Source of the DNA: Cladorhizidae sp. MBARI D1340-BT2
Lineage: Eukaryota; Porifera; Demospongiae; Poecilosclerida; Cladorhizidae
Reading direction: 5' to 3'
Assembly (NCBI GenBank): GCA_028752905.1
Contig: JAQNBH010000015.1
Coordinates: forward strand, 34,516,163-34,580,162
DNA length: 64,000 bases
Shown in pieces: positions 58,405 to 64,000 of the stretch; the first letter of the stretch is position 1, and each line of letters opens with the position of its first letter. The translations under genes and the position numbers were made by a program. The notes beneath the pieces were generated by a model that saw nothing but the letters and a program-made list of their open reading frames with translations, was not told the DNA's origin and did not search any database.

Positions 58405-60625
58405 GAAAATGCTCTGTGACTCTGTACAGAACACAAGCTAGAGGAAGGCAATGTGACTCTGTACAGAACACAAGATACATTGTGTGACTCTGTACAGAAC
58501 ACAAGCTAGAGGAAGGCTCTGTGACTCTGTACAGAACACAAGCTAGGGGAAGGCTATGTGACTCTGTACATAACACAAGATACATTGTGTGACTCTGTAC
58601 AGAACACAAGCTAGAGGAAGGCTCTGTGACTCTGTACAGAACACAAGCTAAGGCTATGTGACTCTGTACAGAACACAAGCTAGAGGAAGGCTATGTGACT
58701 CTGTACAGAACACAAGCTAGGGGAAGGCTATGTGACTCTGTACAGAACACAAGATGTAGGAATGCTGTGTGACTCTGTACAGAACACAAGCCTGAGGAAG
58801 GCTCTGTGACTCTGTACAGAACACAAGCTAGAGGAAGGCTATGTGACTCTGTACAGAACACAAGCTAGAGGAAGGCTATGTGACTCTGCACAGAACACAA
58901 GCTAGAGGAAGGCTATGTGACTGTACAGAACACAAGCTAGAGGAAGGCTATGTGACTCTGTACAGAACACGAGCTAGAGGAAGGCAATGTGACTCTGTAC
59001 AGAACACAAGCTAGAGGAAGGCTATGTGACTCTGTACAGAACACAAGCTAGAGGAAGGCTATGTGGACTGTACAGAACACAAGCTAGAGGAAGGCTATGT
59101 GACTCTGCACAGAACACAAGCTAGAGGAAGGCTGTGTGACTCTGTACAGAACACAAGCTAGAGGAAGGCTATGTGACTCTGTACAGAATACAAGCTAGAG
59201 GAAGGCTATGTGACTCTGTACAGAACACAAGCTAGAGGAAGGCTATGTGACTCTGTACAGAACACAAGCTAGAGGAAGGCTATGTGACTATGTTCAGAAC
59301 ACAAGCTAGAGGAAGGCTATGTGACTCTGTACAGAACACAAGCTAGAGGAAGGCTATGTGACTGTACAGAACACAAGCTAGAGGAAGGCTATGTGACTCT
59401 GTACAGAACACAAGCTAGAGGAAGGCTATGTGACTCTGTACAGAACACAAGCTAGAGGAAGGCTATGTGACTCTGCACAGAACACAAGCTAGAGGAAGGC
59501 TATGTGACTCTGTACAGAACACAAGCTAGAGGAAGGCTATGTGACTATGTTCAGAACACAAGCTAGAGGAAGGCTATGTGACTCTGTACAGAACACAAGC
59601 TAGAGGAAGGCTATGTGACTCTGTACAGAACACAAGCTAGAGGAAGGCAATGTGACTCTGTACAGAACACAAGCTAGAGGAAGGCTGTGTGACTCTGTAC
59701 AGAACACAAGCTAGAGGAATGCTATGTGACTCTGTACAGAACACAAGCTAGAGGAAGGCTGTGTGACTGCACAGAACACAAGCTAGAGGAAGTTTAAATG
59801 TGACTCTGTACAGAACACAAGCCAGAGGAAGGCTATGTGACTCTGTACAGAACACAAGCTAGAGGAAGGCTATGTGACTCTGTACAGAACACAAGCTAGA
59901 GGAAGGCTATGTGACTCTGTACAGAACACAAGCTAGAGGAAGGCAATGTGACTCTGTACAGAACACAAGCTAGAGGAAGGCTGTGTGACTCTGTACAGAA
60001 CACAAGCTAGAGGAATGCTATGTGACTCTGTACAGAACACAAGCTAGAGGAAGGCTGTGTGGCACAGAACACAAGCTAGAGGAAGTTTAAATGTGACTCT
60101 GTACAGAACACAAGCCAGAGGAAGGCTATGTGACTCTGTACAGAACACAAGCTAGAGGAAGGCTATGTGACTCTGTACAGAACACAAGCTAGAGGAAGGC
60201 TATGTGACTCTATACAGAACACAAGCTAGAGGAAGGCTATGTGACTCTATACAGAACACAAGCTAGAGGAAGGCTATGTGACTCTGTACAGAACACAAGC
60301 TAGAGGAAGGCAATGTGACTCTGTACAGAACACAAGCTAGAGGAAGGCTGTGTGACTCTGTACAGAACACAAGCTGAGGAAGGCTATGTGACTCTGTACA
60401 GAACACAAGCTAGAGGAAGGCTATGTGACTCTGTACAGAACACAAGCTAGAGGAAGGCTATGTGACTCTGTACAGAACACAAGCTAGAGGAAGGCAATGT
60501 GACTCTGTACAGAACACAAGCTAGAGGAAGGCTACATATGTGACTCTGTACAGAACACAAGCTAGAGGAAGGCTCTGTGACTCTGTACAGAACACAAGCT
60601 AGAGTAATGCTGTGTGACTGAAAGT
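58405..60625. repeat. satellite array, 37-bp unit, about 60 copies (2.2 kb)
   Basis: Unit GCTATGTGACTCTGTACAGA then ACACAAGCTAGAGGAAG. Variants include GCAATGTG, TGCACAG and ATGTTCAG; a longer AGTTTAAATGTGACT variant recurs at about 59790 and 60084, marking a duplicated block of about 293 bp. CTAG core. Confidence 0.96.
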
Positions 60626-60689
60626 GTAACTCAATGCAGCACTTGGCACCAACCTAAGATGAGAGCATCTTTATCATGACCATGTTCAG

Positions 60690-60690
60690 C

Positions 60691-60747
<57 letters not shown>
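60690..60747. repeat. (CA)n microsatellite
   Basis: About 29 CA units, ending 34 bp before exon 10. Confidence 0.98.
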
Positions 60748-60748
<1 letters not shown>

Positions 60749-60780
60749 CACTGTTAAGTCATATGCTATGTGATCTACAG

Positions 60781-60886
60781 GTGAATGACATCAATGCCGC
60801 AGACACCTTCTTTGAGCACCAGACTATCGTCACCGGCGACGACTTTGGATTGGTCAAACTCTTCCGGTTCCCCTGCAGCAAGAAAG
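60781..60886 (+). CDS. EML6: EML5/6-like exon 10 (last visible)
   Basis: Residues 520-554 plus one base: VNDINAADTFFEHQTIVTGD, DFGLVKLFRFPCSKK. DIN-x-[AV]-D and GDDFGLVKLF-[KR]-FPC are EML5/6 hallmarks. Acceptor TCTACAG, donor AAAG|GTTTGA; phase 1. The next expected block (KYVGHSAHVTNVRW-like) was not found before the window ends. Confidence 0.96.
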
Positions 60887-61476
60887 GTTTGACATGGCCT
60901 CTAGCTGGGGCTGTTAGTCAGATAACCACATGTACATGTAGTAGATTTACTAATGGACATCAGCAGTTAATGTCTCTAATGCAGACGTTTCAACTAAATT
61001 CCTTCACCCCTCCTCGGAATGTCATTCCATAATACTGTAAAATATGTATATTAAGCCTCTGGATGTGTAGCATACAATAAGCTGTTAAGCACTGGCCTCG
61101 TTTCTGTCCTTACAAACTGTCTTTGCTATGCTTATATGTGGTACTTCTCTAAGAACCACTCACTTTTGTTGACAAAGAAAGAGTGCAAGATGTAAAAGAT
61201 GCCCCACAGCATGTCTGTACTTAGAATTATCTTCATGCTTCCCCAAGTGGAGCCTTCCATCAATGAAGACCATCCAAATCGATTTGTAGATATAGTGGCC
61301 TAGAATAAATATCTCTTGCTCCTACATACTTCAGCTCCCGGGACTAGTTTACTTTTTTGCTCATCACGTCTGAAAAAGAATGATCAAAATAAGTCGTACA
61401 AGAATTGGTAGTGGGCATTACTTAGTAATCGCATTTAACAGGTGCTGGTTTTCATGCAGGTTGAGGCTAGAAGAGG
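60887..61476. other. EML intron 10, 5' part
   Basis: Unique sequence. No EML exon (no GHS-x-HVTN block in any plus frame) and no other gene. Confidence 0.5.
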
Positions 61477-62276
61477 GGTGCTAAATATCCAGGGGTGCTA
61501 AATATCCAGGGGTGCTAAACATCTAGGGGTGATAAACATCCAGGGGTGATAAACATCCAGGGGTGCTAAACATCCAGTGGTGCTAAACATCCAGGGGTGC
61601 TAAACATCCAGGGGTGATAAACATCCAGGGGTGATAAACATCCAGGGGTGATAAACATCCAGGGGTGATAAACATCCAGGGGTGATAAACATCCAGGGGT
61701 GATAAACATCCAGGGGTGATAAACATCCAGGGGTGATAAACATCCAGGGGTGATAAACATCCAGGGGTGATAAACATCCAGGGGTGATAAACATCCAGGG
61801 GTGATAAACATCCAGGGGTGATAAACATCCAGGGGTGATAAACATCCAGGGGTGATAAACATCCAGGGGTGATAAACATCCAGGGGTGATAAACATCCAG
61901 GGGTGATAAACATCCAGGGGTGATAAACATCCAGGGGTGATAAACATCCAGGGGTGATAAACATCCAGGGGTGATAAACATCCAGGGGTGATAAACATCC
62001 AGGGGTGATAAACATCCAGGGGTGATAAACATCCAGGGGTGATAAACATCCAGGGGTGATAAACATCCAGGGGTGATAAACATCCAGGGGTGATAAACAT
62101 CCAGGGGTGATAAACATCCAGGGGTGATAAACATCCAGGGGTGATAAACATCCAGGGGTGATAAACATCCAGGGGTGATAAACATCCAGGGGTGATAAAC
62201 ATCCAGGGGTGATAAACATCCAGGGGTGATAAACATCCAGGGGTGATAAACATCCAGGGGTGCTAAACATCCAGGG
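61477..62276. repeat. satellite array, 17-bp unit, about 47 copies, nearly identical
   Basis: Unit CATCCAGGGGTGATAAA. About 38 consecutive copies (61607-62250) appear identical; GTGCTAAA variants are confined to the two edges. The minus strand is stop-free in all frames and encodes the same 17-residue repeat in each, producing false ORFs to 324 codons. Confidence 0.98.
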
Positions 62277-62389
62277 CTTACTATGTAACTCCGAGGAAGG
62301 CCAGAGCAAATATTGGTCAAAGCATTGACTGATATGAAGAGAGTTCGAGGTGCCATCGTGCACCCTTCGTATATTTATTGTAGTCGAAA

Positions 62390-62582
62390 CTTGAAAAGTG
62401 CATAGTTGCTTAAGATCAGGTGATCTCTCCTGACCTAACTGGCTGTACCACTCTATGTTGGCGATCGAATGATGTCCTGCTTGGCTGGCTACTTGCCATC
62501 TTGTTACCAACAGAAAGCTGCACTCCACTCTCACCAGCATGCTCCATGGTGGCCGGGCTAAAGAGTTTGTGACCTTATGAAT
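62390..62582. mobile_element. dispersed repeat copy B
   Basis: Shares TGTACCACTCTATGTTGG, CTGCTTGGCTGG, ACCAACAGAAAGCTGCA and ACTCTCACCAGCATG with copy A (41040-41460), followed in both by a TATACTAGAC-type array. Confidence 0.65.
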
Positions 62583-62740
62583 CTCATTATATCACTTCCT
62601 GTAGTATATTAGACATTCAACACTTCCTAACATACTTATAGTATACTAGACAGCAAAACTTCCGCTAGTATACTAGACAGCAAAACTTCCACTAGTATAC
62701 TAGACAGCCAGCACTTCCTGTAGTATACTAGACACCATGC
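62583..62740. repeat. minisatellite, about 27-bp unit, 5 copies
   Basis: Repeated CACTTCCTGTAGTATACTAG plus ACAGCAAAA. The same core recurs at about 41345-41450 beside dispersed repeat copy A. Confidence 0.85.
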
Positions 62741-62780
62741 GATAGCTTCTTTAAAAACTGTTGGTCAGCTCAGACTTCCT

Positions 62781-64000
62781 TCTACTTAATTGTATGAGCC
62801 AACACTGATGTATTTATGTGATGTAATTGCTGTGTATGTCCATACAAACACTGATGTATTTATGTGATGTAATTGTGTATGGCCATACAAACACTGATGT
62901 ATTTATGTCATGTATTGTGTATGGCCATACAAACACTGATGTATTTATGTGATGTAATTGTGTATGGCCATACAAACACTGATGTATTTATGTGATGTAA
63001 TTGTGTATGGCCATACAAACACTGATGTATTTATGTGATGTAATTGTGTATGGCCATACAAACACTGATGTATTTATGTGATGTAATTGTGTATGGCCAT
63101 ACAAACACTGATGTATTTATGTGATGTAATTGTGTATGCCCATACAAACACTGATGTATTTATGTGATGTAATTGTGTATGGCCATACAAACACTGATGT
63201 ATTTATGTGATGTAATTGTGTATGACCATACAAACATGATGTATTTATGTGATGTAATTGTGTATGGCCATACAAACACTGATGTATTTATGTGATGTAA
63301 TTGTGCATGGCCATACAAACACTGATGTATTTATGTGATGTAATTGTGTATGGCCATACAAACACTGATGTATTTATGTTATGTAATTGTGTATGGCCAT
63401 ACAAACACTGATGTATTTATGTGATGTAATTGTGTATGGCCATACAAACACTGATGTATTTATGTGATGTAATTGTGTATGGCCATACAAACACTGATGT
63501 ATTTATGTGATGTAATTGTGTATGGCCATACAAACACTGATGTATTTATGTGATGTAATTGTGTATGACCACACAAACACTGATGTATTTATGTGATGTA
63601 ATTGTGTATGGCCATACAAACACTGATGTATTTATATGATGTAATTGTGTATGGCCATACAAACACTGATGTATTTATGTGATGTAATTGTGTATGACCA
63701 TACAAACACTGATGTATTTATGTGATGTAATTGTGTATGGCCATACAAACACTGATGTATTTATGTGATGTAATTGTGTATGGCCATACAAACACTGATG
63801 TATTTATGTGATGTAATTGCTGTGTATGACCATACAAACACTGATGTATTTATGTGATGTAATTGTGTATGGCCATACAAACACTGATGTATTTATATGA
63901 TGTAATTGTGTATGGCCATACAAACACTGATGTATTTATGTCATGTATTATGTATGCCCATACAAACATGATGTATTTATGTGATATAATTGTGTGTGAC
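62781..64000. repeat. satellite array, 43-bp unit, about 28 copies, runs off the window
   Basis: Unit ACACTGATGTATTTATGTGA, TGTAATTGTGTATGGCCATA, CAA. Variants GTCATGTATTGTG and GACCATAC. The right boundary is not seen. Confidence 0.96.

Noticed and set aside
60887..61476. Continuation of EML exon 10 as a long ORF (60676-61032)
   Set aside because: The sequence after AAAG|GTTTGA has no EML similarity; the expected next residues are absent, so it is intron.
61566..62540. Minus-strand ORFs of 217-324 codons
   Set aside because: 17-bp array read in three frames; the few non-repeat residues at the 5' side show no family.

Overview
This window is animal nuclear DNA. The evidence is a spliced gene with canonical GT-AG introns whose product is a close match to the animal EML5/EML6 family, next to the first exon of a CNRIP1-like gene, also an animal family. 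The lineage cannot be fixed from sequence alone. Introns packed with minisatellites and CTAG-rich unique DNA suggest a marine invertebrate, possibly a sponge (weak inference).

Layout. Positions 1-6740 are mostly unrecognised DNA with three copies of a small MITE family; they lie downstream of a minus-strand CNRIP1-like first exon (6741-6913). A divergent intergenic/promoter stretch of about 1 kb (6914-7969) separates it from the plus-strand EML5/6-like gene, whose ATG is at 7970. Ten coding exons follow: 7970-8166, 11076-11235, 19483-19714, 42673-42800, 42878-43013, 48206-48407, 52855-52992, 54198-54454, 56677-56783 and 60781-60886. All exon phases are mutually consistent and together they encode about 554 residues: the HELP motif and nearly all of the first WD/beta-propeller module. 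The gene runs off the right end. EML5/6 proteins normally carry three such modules, so about two thirds of the protein should lie outside the window.

The introns are the striking part. They range from 77 bp (intron 4) to 22,958 bp (intron 3). By my hand sum about half of the window (roughly 32 kb) is tandem minisatellite: some two dozen arrays with unrelated units of 17-61+ bp, mostly one family per place. The largest are a 7.1-kb array of 29/30/31-bp units, a 3.4-kb array of 28-bp units, a 2.9-kb array of 47-bp-type units, and 2-kb arrays of 35- and 37-bp units. Many unrelated units share a CTAG core. Several arrays are stop-free in all frames and make long false ORFs.

Mobile DNA between the arrays includes: a Tigger/pogo-type element with perfect 20-bp inverted repeats inserted into a 34-bp minisatellite; a piggyBac-like non-autonomous element sitting between two copies of a ~572-bp duplication; a dispersed family whose ends carry CTGATGA-hairpin-GAAA(C), the order of the hammerhead ribozyme core; and a CAGGG-ended MITE with mirrored homopolymer tracts. 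A few minus- or plus-strand exon-like ORFs of unknown identity lie inside introns and are probably transposon remnants. No rRNA, tRNA or CRISPR was seen.
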